Origin: Tissierella sp. P1
Lineage (GTDB): Bacteria > Bacillota > Clostridia > Tissierellales > Tissierellaceae
Assembly: GCF_002266425.1 (NCBI RefSeq)
Contig: NZ_NPMN01000029.1
Coordinates: forward strand, 1-58,318
Direction of reading: 5' to 3'
DNA length: 58,318 nt
Notes under the pieces: model-generated
What the model saw: only the letters and a program-made list of their open reading frames with translations
The model's database searches: none
Told to the model about the DNA's origin: nothing
Made by a program: the position numbers and the translations under genes
Part shown: piece after piece, positions 8,338-16,953 of the stretch
How positions within the stretch are numbered: the first letter of the stretch is position 1
How the letters are laid out: every line of letters begins with the position of its first letter

Positions 8338-10035
8338 GTGCTAAAATTTAAAGATTATAAGTATGAGAGACCAGATTTATCTAAGATTACTGAGGAGTTT
8401 GATGAGATTTTAAAAAGATTCAGTGAGGCAAAATCTTTTGAAGAGCAAAATGAAGTAATGAAAGAAATAAATAAAGTAAGAAATCATGTAGATAGCATGG
8501 CTACTTTAGTGAGTATTAGACATTCAATCGATACTGAGGACGAATTCTATGCTGAAGAAAATGATTTCATTGATGAAAACAGACCGAAGTTTGAAAATTT
8601 AGTGTCTAAATTTTATAAGGAACTTGTTAACTCTAAGTTTAGAAAAGAATTAGAAAAAGCATGGGGAAAGCAAGTATTTACTCTTGCAGAACTGCAATTA
8701 CAAACTTTTTCAGAGGAGATAATTGAAGATTTAATTAAGGAAAATAAACTTGTAACAGAATATGATAAATTAATTGCTTCAGCTAAATTAAATTTTGAAG
8801 GTGAAATAAGAAATCTAAGTCAGATGAGACCCTTTATGGAATCAAAGGACAGAGATATGAGAAAAAAAGCATCTGAAGTTACGACTGGATTCTTTAAGGA
8901 AAACGAAGAAGAACTTGATAGAATTTATGACGAACTAGTTAAAGTTAGAGATAAGATGGCTAAGACTTTAGGATTTGCTAGCTATGTAGAAATGGGATAT
9001 AAAAAACTTGGCAGATCAGATTATGATGCGAATATGGTTGCTAATTATAGGAAACAAGTATATGAGGATTTGGTTCCAGTAGTTGCTGAATTAAAAGATA
9101 GACAGAGAAGAAGACTTGGACTTAAAGAAATGAAACATTATGATGAGCCTTTGGAATATTTAACTGGAAATGCGACTCCAAAGGGAGACCCTGATTGGAT
9201 TCTTGAAAATGGAAAGAAAATGTATAGAGAACTATCTCCAGAAACTGATGAATTTTTTACATTTATGATAGAAAGAGAGCTATTAGACCTAGTTAGTAAA
9301 AAAGGAAAGATGGCTGGCGGATATTGTACTATTATACCAGAATATAAATCACCTTTTATATTCTCTAACTTTAATGGAACATCTGGAGACATTGATGTAT
9401 TAACTCATGAAGCAGGTCATGCTTTTCAATCCTATTTAAGTATGGGATTTGAGTTGCCCGAATATGGCTTCCCAACATTAGAGGCTTGTGAGATTCATTC
9501 AATGAGTATGGAGTTTATTACTTGGCCATGGATGGAACTTTTCTTCCAAGATGAGGTAGAAAAATATAAGTTTAGTCACTTAGCTGGTGCAATTAATTTT
9601 ATACCTTATGGAGTAACTGTAGATGAGTTCCAACATTATGTATATGAGAATCCAACTGCTACACCAGAAGAGAGGAAGCTTAAGTGGAGAGATATTGAAA
9701 AGAAATACCTTCCATTTAGAGATTATGGAGATAATACTTTCTTAGACAATGGTGGATATTGGTTTAGACAGGGACATATATTCAGTAGTCCATTCTATTA
9801 TATAGACTATACTTTAGCACAAGTATGTGCATTCCAATTCTGGATCAAGACTAGGGAAGACAAAGAGAAAGCGTGGGAAGATTATATAAGACTTTGTAGA
9901 GCAGGAGGAAGTTTACCTTTCCTAGAGTTAGTTAAACTAGCTAACCTAGAAAATCCTTTTGTAGATGGAACAATAAAAAGAGTAGTAGAACCTATTAATG
10001 GGTGGCTAGATAGTATAGATGATAGTGACTTCTAA
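8338..10035 (+). CDS. M3 family oligoendopeptidase
   Basis: A cytoplasmic zinc metallopeptidase of 565 aa that degrades short peptides. The zinc motif HEAGH is at about residues 356-360 (LTHEAGHAFQ) and the third ligand region is ACEIHSMSMEF about 25 residues later. The GTG at 8338 is chosen because GGAGG lies 6 bases upstream and the protein then begins VLKFKDYKYERPDL, the usual family N-terminus; the in-frame ATG at 8284 lacks a ribosome site. Stands alone and ends in a strong shared terminator. Fits an amino-acid/peptide-fermenting lifestyle. Confidence 0.93.
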   Translation: MLKFKDYKYERPDLSKITEEFDEILKRFSEAKSFEEQNEVMKEINKVRNHVDSMATLVSIRHSIDTEDEFYAEENDFIDENRPKFENLVSKFYKELVNSKFRKELEKAWGKQVFTLAELQLQTFSEEIIEDLIKENKLVTEYDKLIASAKLNFEGEIRNLSQMRPFMESKDRDMRKKASEVTTGFFKENEEELDRIYDELVKVRDKMAKTLGFASYVEMGYKKLGRSDYDANMVANYRKQVYEDLVPVVAELKDRQRRRLGLKEMKHYDEPLEYLTGNATPKGDPDWILENGKKMYRELSPETDEFFTFMIERELLDLVSKKGKMAGGYCTIIPEYKSPFIFSNFNGTSGDIDVLTHEAGHAFQSYLSMGFELPEYGFPTLEACEIHSMSMEFITWPWMELFFQDEVEKYKFSHLAGAINFIPYGVTVDEFQHYVYENPTATPEERKLKWRDIEKKYLPFRDYGDNTFLDNGGYWFRQGHIFSSPFYYIDYTLAQVCAFQFWIKTREDKEKAWEDYIRLCRAGGSLPFLELVKLANLENPFVDGTIKRVVEPINGWLDSIDDSDF

Positions 10036-10050
10036 TAGTTAAGACTAATA

Positions 10051-10081
10051 AATAACTTGTGCTTACAAAGCACAAGTTATT
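10051..10081. terminator. Bidirectional terminator between convergent genes
   Basis: A perfect 14-bp stem (10051-10064 with 10068-10081) with a 3-base loop separates the M3 peptidase and the FUSC-type gene. Its right arm overlaps the stop codon of the minus-strand gene. Confidence 0.85.
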
Positions 10082-10984
10082 TATTTTCTAAGGGATGTTC
10101 TTCTAAAAAGCTTTTTATCTCGAGAAGTAGATTTAAGCTTTGATTTAGATGATAATTATATACAATATCTATATCTTCTTTAATTAAACCTTCTTTGGGA
10201 TCTAAAGTTTTATCGAATAATTCCTTTAACAGTTTTTGATTTTTCCCATCGATATATGGGATTTTATCCATCTTTGATAATAAAGAAATATTAGTCTCTA
10301 TAGAATCTGCAATAGATAATATTTTATTATATGAATTTGAATCTTTATTTCTAAATAAGTTAAGATCAATGTCATTACTAAGTGCCTCATAGTTTTCCGC
10401 CAATAACGTTATATCTGATCTAAGTTCTCTTAGGTCTACTTCTCCTTGTTTCCATATTATGGTATAGATTATTTTCTTACATTCATTATAAAGAGTATTT
10501 ATAGAACCTCTTATTCTTTTCTCCATATTTGGGGCAGAAATAAAATAGTTTATTATCATTCCTACAATGATTCCTATGAAAGTATCTATTATTCTAAACA
10601 ATGCATATGAAAATCTAGCTTCTAGTATTGGATTCAATGCGATACCCATAAAAACTATAGCTGATAATTGTAATGCCTTATTCCATCTCATAATATAACA
10701 TAAATGGATAACAATTATAACACCAATTCCAATAAAAAAAGGATTTTGTGGAAATGCTAGAGAAAATAGCAATCCAATAATAGCACCTACAAATGTACCT
10801 AGCATTCGATTTTTTCCCATTGTAAAGGATTCAGAAACCGAGGCTTGCATTGCCATAATTGCCCCTATGCCTGCAAATATAGGACTTTTAGATTCAAATA
10901 GAGAACAAATCATAATACTTATTGAAACTGCCAACCTGTTTTAATAGTTCTCATGCCTATTCCTAAATTCATATTTTTTTTCAA
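10077..10984 (-). pseudogene. FUSC/aromatic acid exporter family protein, frameshifted near the N-terminus
   Basis: Membrane protein of the ArAE_1/FUSC type: four to six membrane segments in the first half, then a soluble alpha-helical tail. The long frame begins abruptly at 10934 (LAVSISIMIC...). The missing N-terminus lies upstream in another frame: a TTG at 10984, six bases after a GGGGG ribosome site, or the ATG at 10972, reading NLGIGMRTIKTG, which would continue LAVSIS... if one base were restored near 10935. So a single-base deletion breaks the gene at about codon 17. Either a real loss or an assembly error. Confidence 0.75.
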
Positions 10985-11082
10985 AAATTTCCCCCTCTCT
11001 TATAAGGTAACAATATTATACCCCAAAAAACAATGATAACAATAATTTATAGACTAAGAAGGATATATATGTAAAAAATTAA

Positions 11083-11105
11083 CTCATATTATTAAAGAAT
11101 ATGAG
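11083..11105 (+). promoter_or_regulatory. Inverted repeat over the flagellar promoter -35
   Basis: CTCATATT and AATATGAG form an 8-bp inverted repeat with a 7-base spacer that contains the TAAA element of the sigma-D promoter. It could be an operator, or chance in AT-rich DNA. Confidence 0.35.
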
Positions 11106-11119
11106 ATATTAGTCGATAT
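11093..11119 (+). promoter_or_regulatory. Sigma-D (sigma-28) promoter of the flagellar operon
   Basis: TAAA (11093-11096), exactly 15 bases, then GTCGATAT (11112-11119), one base from the sigma-D consensus TAAA-N15-GCCGATAT. It lies 36 bases before the flaG start, consistent with late, FliA/SigD-dependent expression of filament-assembly genes. Confidence 0.85.
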
Positions 11120-11154
11120 AATGTGTAGGAGATTATTAAGGGGAGGTAATATAG

Positions 11155-11529
11155 ATGCAGGTTAGTACTATGGCAAATATCTCAACAAATTCAAGGATTA
11201 GCCAAGCTCAAACCAATACTGTCACATCAGGGAATGGAGAAATTAAAATACCAAAACAGGCAAGACAAAGTGAGGAACAAAGATATAAAGAGGATAAAAA
11301 ATTTTCACAAGAAGAAGTTATAGATATAATACAAAAAGCAAATAAGGACTTTGTTGCTTACGATAGAAGATTTGAATTTTCAATACATGAAGCAACTAAA
11401 GAGATAATGGTAAAGGTCATAGATGTAACAACAGATGAAGTGATTAGAGAACTTCCACCAGAAAAGATACTAGATATGGTTGCAGCAATTTGGGAAGTTG
11501 CAGGAATTATAGTAGATAAAAAAATATAG
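11155..11529 (+). CDS. flaG: FlaG family flagellar protein
   Basis: A 124-aa protein with a disordered Ser/Thr/Gln-rich N-terminus and the compact FlaG domain at about residues 45-124 (FEFSIHEATKEIMVKVIDV, then IRELPPEKILDMVA). FlaG proteins affect filament length; the exact role is not established here. First gene of the operon, with GGGGAGG 9 bases before the ATG, directly behind the sigma-D promoter and 11 bases before fliD. Confidence 0.92.
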   Translation: MQVSTMANISTNSRISQAQTNTVTSGNGEIKIPKQARQSEEQRYKEDKKFSQEEVIDIIQKANKDFVAYDRRFEFSIHEATKEIMVKVIDVTTDEVIRELPPEKILDMVAAIWEVAGIIVDKKI

Positions 11530-11540
11530 GCGGTGATTTT

Positions 11541-13223
11541 ATGAGTAATTTAAGAATATCAGGGTTAGCATCAGGTATGGATACAGATGCTATGGTTCAA
11601 AGTATGATGAAAGTAGAAAGGCTAAAAGTTAGTAGATATGAGCAGAGCAGGCAAATGGCTCTTTGGAGACAAGAAGCATATACTAGTATGAATAAGATGT
11701 TTGCAAACTTTATATTGAATACTAGAAAGGATATGGGACTGACCAAAGTCACTAGTACAGGTATAGCTCTTGGTAATTCATATTCAAATTTAGATTATAT
11801 AAGGAAGGCAACGTCGTCAGATGAAACAGCAGCAACTGTGTCTAGTACAAGCAAGGCTGTTAATGGAAGTTATACAATTACAGTTGATAAATTAGCTACC
11901 AATGCAAAACTAAATAGTGCAAAGGTAGCTGAGAGTAAAAAATTTGACAATGAAATTACTATTAACTTAGGTACAGGTGGAGAAGATATTGTAGTTAAAA
12001 ATGAAAATGGTGTTACCATGAGCGATGTGGCTAAGGCAATAAATAATGCTAAGCAAGGAGTTACGGCTTTTTTTGAAATAGATAGTAGTAAGGAAGGAGT
12101 ACTATTTTTACAAACTACTAAAACAGGAGAGACTGCAACAATTAATCTTACTTCATCAAGTAGCGAATTTTTAAGCTGTTTTTCTGAAAAAACGGCACAA
12201 GGTATAAATTCACAAATCGATTTTAATGGACAAAAATTTAATTACTCTGATAACAATATAACTTTCAATGGTCTAAATATTGAACTTAAAGCACAAGGCA
12301 CTACTACCATCAAAGTAGATACAAATGTTGATGGTATAATGGAAAAAATTCAAAAGTTTATCAATGATTATAATGAATTAGTGGACAAGGCATCTAAATC
12401 ATTAAATGAGAAAAGATATTCAAGTTATCATCCTTTATCTCAAGAAGAGAAAAAGGCTATGCATGAAGATGATGCTAAGCTATGGGAAGAAAAAGCTAAA
12501 TCAGGAATGTTAAATAGTGATGCAACCATTCAAAGAGCACTTCAAAATGCAAGAACTGATATATATAAAACAGTAGAAAATGTTGAAGGCTCTTTTAACC
12601 ATATTACACAAATAGGTATAAGTACTGAAAAATATGCGAGAGGTACTACTGGTGGAAAACTTCAAATAGATAAGGAGAAACTTAGAGAAGCAATTGAAAA
12701 AGATCCAGAGGGAGTAATGGAATTATTATTCAAAGAACCTCCGGCAATGGCAGGTAGACCACCAGTTCCAGAGAAACCGGTACAAGGTGAAGGGGAACCA
12801 GATGATGAATTTGCTGAGAAAATGGCCCTATATGATGAAGAGTTTAAAAAATATCAAGAAGATTTACGTAAGTATGAAATTGAAGATAAGAAATATAGGA
12901 ATGCTAATGGAGGCATTTTCACAAGAGTATATGATAATTTAATTGATGGAATGAAATCCATTATAGATAAATCAGGTCCAGGTGAAGATGCAGAATTATT
13001 TAGGTCAGTGAAGTCCAATATCCTTATAGATTTTGTAACTAAAAAATCAAGTATATCAGATTTAGATAAAGAAGTATCAGAAATGAATAGAAAAATAGAT
13101 GATTTAAACGTAATGTTATACAGAAAAGAAGAATCATATTACGCTAAGTTTGCAAATATGGAAAAAATGTTACATCAGATGAATAGCCAAAGCAATTGGC
13201 TGACACAACAGTTAATGCGATAA
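11541..13223 (+). CDS. fliD: Flagellar filament capping protein FliD (HAP2)
   Basis: 560 aa, secreted through the flagellar export apparatus to cap the filament and insert flagellin. The N-terminus (RISGLASGMDTDAMVQSMMKV) is the FliD_N signature; FliD_C occupies the second half and the C-terminus is coiled coil (about 495-560). A proline/glutamate-rich stretch at about residues 396-435 interrupts the C-terminal domain and looks like a flexible linker insert. Follows flaG by 11 bases and precedes its secretion partner fliS. Confidence 0.95.
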   Translation: MSNLRISGLASGMDTDAMVQSMMKVERLKVSRYEQSRQMALWRQEAYTSMNKMFANFILNTRKDMGLTKVTSTGIALGNSYSNLDYIRKATSSDETAATVSSTSKAVNGSYTITVDKLATNAKLNSAKVAESKKFDNEITINLGTGGEDIVVKNENGVTMSDVAKAINNAKQGVTAFFEIDSSKEGVLFLQTTKTGETATINLTSSSSEFLSCFSEKTAQGINSQIDFNGQKFNYSDNNITFNGLNIELKAQGTTTIKVDTNVDGIMEKIQKFINDYNELVDKASKSLNEKRYSSYHPLSQEEKKAMHEDDAKLWEEKAKSGMLNSDATIQRALQNARTDIYKTVENVEGSFNHITQIGISTEKYARGTTGGKLQIDKEKLREAIEKDPEGVMELLFKEPPAMAGRPPVPEKPVQGEGEPDDEFAEKMALYDEEFKKYQEDLRKYEIEDKKYRNANGGIFTRVYDNLIDGMKSIIDKSGPGEDAELFRSVKSNILIDFVTKKSSISDLDKEVSEMNRKIDDLNVMLYRKEESYYAKFANMEKMLHQMNSQSNWLTQQLMR

Positions 13224-13239
13224 ATAAGGGGAGAATAAA

Positions 13240-13629
13240 ATGACATATCAAGCATTAAACCAATATAAGCAGAACGCTGTCCTGACGGCTACTCCAGAGG
13301 AACTTACATTGATGCTATATGAGGGTGCTATTAAATTTATGAATATTGGGAAATATAGCATAGAGAATAAGGACATGGAAAAGGCACATTCCTCATTACT
13401 GAGGGCACAGGACATTATATTAGAATTAAACTATTCTCTAGATATGAACTATGATGTATCCAAAGGACTTAGAAAGTTATACGATTTTGTTTTAACTAAA
13501 TTAGTAGATGCAAATATAAATAAAGATAGTAAGGCAATAGAGGAAGCACTTACCGTAGTAAATGATATGAGAGATACTTGGAAAGAGGTTATAAAACAAA
13601 TAAAACAAAAAGTTTATCAAGCTAAGTAG
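13240..13629 (+). CDS. fliS: Flagellar export chaperone FliS
   Basis: 129 aa, all-helical, with the family N-terminus (YQALNQYKQNAVLTATPEELTLMLYEGAIKF) shown here in part, matching FliS. It binds the flagellin C-terminus in the cytoplasm and prevents premature polymerisation. GGGGAG precedes its ATG; it sits 16 bases after fliD, the usual order. Confidence 0.94.
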   Translation: MTYQALNQYKQNAVLTATPEELTLMLYEGAIKFMNIGKYSIENKDMEKAHSSLLRAQDIILELNYSLDMNYDVSKGLRKLYDFVLTKLVDANINKDSKAIEEALTVVNDMRDTWKEVIKQIKQKVYQAK

Positions 13630-13637
13630 GTGTGCAA

Positions 13638-14108
13638 ATGACTTATGATAATGTAAAAAAAATGATAGAACTTTCTTTGAAAAAGAAGGATATATTAATT
13701 CAAATTTTAAAATTAACTACAACTCAAGCAAGCACAATAGAAAACGATAATATAGATAATTTAAGTAAAATATTAATTCAAAAAGAAAAATTAATGGAAG
13801 AGATAGATATCTTAGACAGGGATTTCTTATCATTGTATAATGATATAAAATCAGAGGAAGGCATAGATAATTTAGAAAAGATTAATATAGAAAAATATGC
13901 TAATATAAAATCTTTAAAGGGAATCGTCACCGAAATAAATGCCATATTAAATGATATATCGATGATAGATCGTAATAATACAATTAAAATGAAATCAAAT
14001 GTTGATAAAGTTAAATCAGATCTTAAGCAAGTAAAGGAAGTTAAAAGAGCATATAAAGGATATAACTATGAAGCTGTGGAAAGTATTCTAATAGATGAAA
14101 AGCAATAG
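13638..14108 (+). CDS. FlgN/FliT-like flagellar chaperone candidate
   Basis: 156 aa, almost entirely helical and rich in Lys, Ile, Asp and Glu, with heptad-like spacing; no membrane segment. Position after fliS and size fit FlgN (chaperone of FlgK/FlgL) or FliT. The call rests on helix content and operon position, since these families diverge strongly. The ATG at 13638 is preferred over the GTG at 13632 because AGGTG ends 5 bases before it. No terminator is obvious immediately after it. Confidence 0.65.
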   Translation: MTYDNVKKMIELSLKKKDILIQILKLTTTQASTIENDNIDNLSKILIQKEKLMEEIDILDRDFLSLYNDIKSEEGIDNLEKINIEKYANIKSLKGIVTEINAILNDISMIDRNNTIKMKSNVDKVKSDLKQVKEVKRAYKGYNYEAVESILIDEKQ

Positions 14109-14171
14109 AAAGGATACAATCTAAATTTTTCGTACAAAATCTTTATATTTAAAAAATAGCATAAAAATAAA

Positions 14172-14200
14172 TTGACATAGATATTCTATTATGCTATTAT
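14172..14200 (+). promoter_or_regulatory. Sigma-A promoter for the MATE leader
   Basis: TTGACA (14172-14177), 17 bases, TATTAT (14195-14200). A transcript would start near 14207, about 25 bases before the structured leader. Confidence 0.8.
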
Positions 14201-14229
14201 ATACAGAAATTATGTAAATTGAATAAATC

Positions 14230-14325
14230 TCTAAGTATTGTCCTCGCCGGAGGATAATACTCTTTAAAAGAGATAAGAAATCGCATCGATAGGCCTGAGG
14301 TTGCGTCAGGTCTATTTTTTTTATT
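14230..14325 (+). ncRNA. Structured leader, probable guanidine-IV (mepA motif) riboswitch
   Basis: A perfect 12-bp hairpin (14234-14245 with 14250-14261, loop GCCG, one G-U pair) is followed by a small hairpin and then an intrinsic terminator (14290-14298 with 14306-14314, loop GGTTGCG, then eight Ts) just before a MATE efflux gene. Two hairpins with a possible loop-loop contact and a terminator upstream of mepA-like MATE genes in Clostridia is how the guanidine-IV class is described. Class assignment is from memory of its context and shape; a leader-terminator is certain, the ligand is not. Confidence 0.6.
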
Positions 14326-14343
14326 TATAAGGGGGAGTTGTAT

Positions 14344-15684
14344 ATGAAAAATACTGAAACATTACTTAATAAAAAGGAAAGTCAATCTAAGAACATACTT
14401 AAACTATTATTGTCCTATATTATTCCTGGAATAGCAGGACTTTTATTTAATTCAATATATATTGTAGTTGATGGGTTATTCGTAGCAAGAATGCTTGGAA
14501 GAGATCCACTTGCCGCTGTGACAGTTGCTGTACCTATTGTAGAAATATTGATTGCATTAAGCATGCTTGTATCTGTGGGGGCAGGTATAATGATTTCTAA
14601 TAGTAATGGTATGGGGAAGTACAATGAGGGGAGGAGAATTTTCAACTTATCTGCCAGACTTTTAGTTATAGTATCTATATCTATAGCAATATTTAGTTTA
14701 GTACTAAGATACCCTATTGCAAAAATATTAGGATCTACCCCTGATATAATGGATATGGTAGTAGAATATACCACATATCTTTTTGCATTTAGTCCTACTT
14801 TTATGTTTAGTTATGCTATGTGTACATGGCTAAGAAATGATTCAAAGCCGAAACTTGTGATGTTTGCTCAAATTGTTGGAGCATTGTCAAATGTGTTTCT
14901 TGATTGGTATTTCATGGGGCCATTAAAAATGGGTGTAGGTGGAGCAGCACTAGCGACTGGTCTGGGCCCTGTATTTAGTATACTGATAGTGCTTCCACAT
15001 TTCATATTTAAAAAAGGGAACTTATATATTGAGAAGACAAAAATGAACTTACAAGTTATTTGTGAGATTCTATTAAAAGGTATTCCATCTTTTACTATGG
15101 AATTCGCATTAGGTATAACTGCTCTATGTGTTAATATTGCAATTGGAATACATATGGGAGCTCTAGGTTTTGCAGCATTTGGAATAGTAGGGTATATAGC
15201 TCTCATTGTTTTATCAATATTTTTAGGTATGGCAGAAGGTTCACAGCCATTGATAAGTTTTTTCTACGGAGCTAATGAAAAAAATAGTATAAAGGTGATT
15301 TTAAAAATCAGCTTAGGAATATCATCGACAATTGGAATAGTGTCATATTTATTGCTATTTAAATATGCAGAGATTCCAGTATCTATATTTGCAGATAATG
15401 ATATTGAACTGGTTAGAGTGGCCGTCAAAGCTTCTATGTACTATTTCCCTGCTTTATTTGTATCAGGTATCAATATACTTATGGCATCTTATATGCAGTC
15501 TATAGGATATTGGAAGAAATCCGTACTTATATCACTATGTAGGAGTCTGATTATACTGTTTCCCTTATTACTAGTTTTACCAATGTTTTTAGGAGGAAAT
15601 AGTATTTGGATAGCAGTTCCTATTGCAGAAATATTAACAGTTCCTATAGTTTATATGCTTTGGAAGAATAAAGGATTGGCATAA
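14344..15684 (+). CDS. MATE family efflux transporter, MepA-like
   Basis: A 446-aa cation-coupled multidrug/toxin exporter with about twelve membrane segments in two MatE halves; the early segment YIIPGIAGLLFNSIYIVVDG is characteristic. The ATG at 14344 is chosen since GGGGGAG ends 6 bases upstream. Expression is very likely controlled by transcription termination in the 5' leader. If that leader is a guanidine-IV riboswitch, guanidinium or related cations would be the natural substrate. Confidence 0.92.
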   Translation: MKNTETLLNKKESQSKNILKLLLSYIIPGIAGLLFNSIYIVVDGLFVARMLGRDPLAAVTVAVPIVEILIALSMLVSVGAGIMISNSNGMGKYNEGRRIFNLSARLLVIVSISIAIFSLVLRYPIAKILGSTPDIMDMVVEYTTYLFAFSPTFMFSYAMCTWLRNDSKPKLVMFAQIVGALSNVFLDWYFMGPLKMGVGGAALATGLGPVFSILIVLPHFIFKKGNLYIEKTKMNLQVICEILLKGIPSFTMEFALGITALCVNIAIGIHMGALGFAAFGIVGYIALIVLSIFLGMAEGSQPLISFFYGANEKNSIKVILKISLGISSTIGIVSYLLLFKYAEIPVSIFADNDIELVRVAVKASMYYFPALFVSGINILMASYMQSIGYWKKSVLISLCRSLIILFPLLLVLPMFLGGNSIWIAVPIAEILTVPIVYMLWKNKGLA

Positions 15685-15915
15685 GTAAATTCTCAAGGGA
15701 CTTTCTTGAAAAAACTAAATAGATATTAAAAATATAAAATATAAAGTTTAGGTGTAAAAGATTTCTAGATAAAATTATATTAAGATAATAATCAATAAGA
15801 TAGGTTAGAGTGAAAAGATATATTTACATTCTAATCTATTTTTATTTTATTGATAATTTATTTTGTTAAATGTGATAAAATATTCTAATTATTTTAATAA
15901 TTTTAACTACATTAG
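15685..15915. other. Intergenic region with a degenerate repeat
   Basis: No credible gene. The first 45 bases (ATAAGTAAATTCTCAAGG onward) resemble 23534-23590, suggesting a decayed repeat present twice in the window. The rest is AT-rich and contains the MATE terminator. Confidence 0.4.
15800..15850 (+). terminator. Intrinsic terminator after MATE gene
   Basis: A 13-bp stem (15800-15812 with 15827-15839, including G-U pairs) is followed by a T-rich tract. Confidence 0.7.
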
Positions 15916-15916
15916 A

Positions 15917-15945
15917 TTGACTTAAGAAAATATTATTGTTATAAT
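15917..15945 (+). promoter_or_regulatory. Sigma-A promoter of the panB operon
   Basis: TTGACT (15917-15922), exactly 17 bases, TATAAT (15940-15945). Transcription would begin near 15952, leaving a 135-base leader that carries operator-like repeats. Confidence 0.85.
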
Positions 15946-15954
15946 GACATTATG

Positions 15955-16054
15955 CCGTATTACAATATAATGTACCGCAATACGAAACAAAAAGATTTAA
16001 AACAAAGAAACATCAAATAATACTACAAATAGCAATGCTTATGAGTCGTATTGT
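15955..16054 (+). promoter_or_regulatory. CGTATTG-type repeats, candidate IclR operator
   Basis: Four related half-sites lie just downstream of the promoter: CGTATT (15956-15961) facing AATACG (15979-15984), and CAATGC (16033-16038) facing CGTATTG (16047-16053). Each pair forms an inverted repeat overlapping the start of transcription. A convergent IclR-family gene closes the cluster, so it is the obvious candidate binder; this is inference. Confidence 0.45.
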
Positions 16055-16087
16055 TTAAGATATAATAATAAAAATAGGGGTGGTAAA

Positions 16088-16927
16088 ATGTCAGAAGGAA
16101 AGAAGAAGATGACAGTCACGGATTTCAAAAAGTACAAAGAGGAGGGAAGGATGTTTACCTATGTGACAGCATATGATTATACAACTGCTACTATCGTAAA
16201 TGATAGTAATTGTGAAGTCATACTTGTTGGTGATTCATTAGGAATGGTAATGTTAGGATATGATGGGACAACTTCGGTTACAATGGAAGATATGTTACAT
16301 CATATAAAGCCAGTGGTGAAGGGGGCTCCAGATACATTTATAGTAGGGGACATGCCATTTGGGTCATATAATGTTAGTAAAGAACAAGCTGTTGAGAATG
16401 CAAATAGACTATATAAAGAAACAGGATGTGATTGTGTAAAATTAGAAGGTGGAACAGAAATGGCAGATACAATAGCAGCTATAGTGAAGGCAGGTATACC
16501 AGTAATGGGACATATAGGACTTACACCACAAACAGCAGGAATGGTAGGTGGATTCAAGGTACAGGGAGGAACACCAGAAGCAGCTAGACAGCTAATAGAA
16601 GATGCAAAGACATTGGAAAGAGCAGGAGTATTTTCAATAGTAGTAGAATGTGTACCAAAGGGAGTAGCAAAAGCGCTAAAAGAAGCTGTAAGTATACCAA
16701 TATTAGGAATAGGAGCAGGACCATATGTGGACTGCCAAGTATTAGTAACACAAGATCTATTAGATATGTATGGAGAGTTTAAACCAAAATTTGTAAAACA
16801 TTTTGCACATATCAGACAAGAAATGGTAGACGGTCTAAACAAATTTCATCAAGAAAGCATTGATGGCACATTCCCATCAAAAGAATACTGTTTTAATGCA
16901 AGTGTAGAAGGATTTGAAATAGAATAA
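16088..16927 (+). CDS. panB: 3-methyl-2-oxobutanoate hydroxymethyltransferase family (PanB)
   Basis: 279 aa TIM-barrel enzyme that interconverts 2-oxoisovalerate plus methylene-tetrahydrofolate and ketopantoate. All hallmark motifs are present: VGDSLGM (metal-binding Asp, about residue 46), GDMPF (second Asp), KLEGG (substrate Lys), GHIGLTPQ, and VVECVP (general base Glu, about 181). It has a C-terminal extension (NASVEGFEIE) beyond the usual end. First gene after a strong promoter; AGGGGTGG precedes the ATG. Followed by a PanE homologue and PanF transporter but no PanC or PanD, so a degradative (reverse) role is plausible. Confidence 0.93.
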   Translation: MSEGKKKMTVTDFKKYKEEGRMFTYVTAYDYTTATIVNDSNCEVILVGDSLGMVMLGYDGTTSVTMEDMLHHIKPVVKGAPDTFIVGDMPFGSYNVSKEQAVENANRLYKETGCDCVKLEGGTEMADTIAAIVKAGIPVMGHIGLTPQTAGMVGGFKVQGGTPEAARQLIEDAKTLERAGVFSIVVECVPKGVAKALKEAVSIPILGIGAGPYVDCQVLVTQDLLDMYGEFKPKFVKHFAHIRQEMVDGLNKFHQESIDGTFPSKEYCFNASVEGFEIE

Positions 16928-16953
16928 ACAAAAAACATGGAGAGATGATTAAA

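Noticed and set aside
16300..16842. A 180-codon minus-strand frame opposite panB
   Set aside because: It lies wholly within panB, whose protein matches its family throughout; the antisense frame has no ribosome site.
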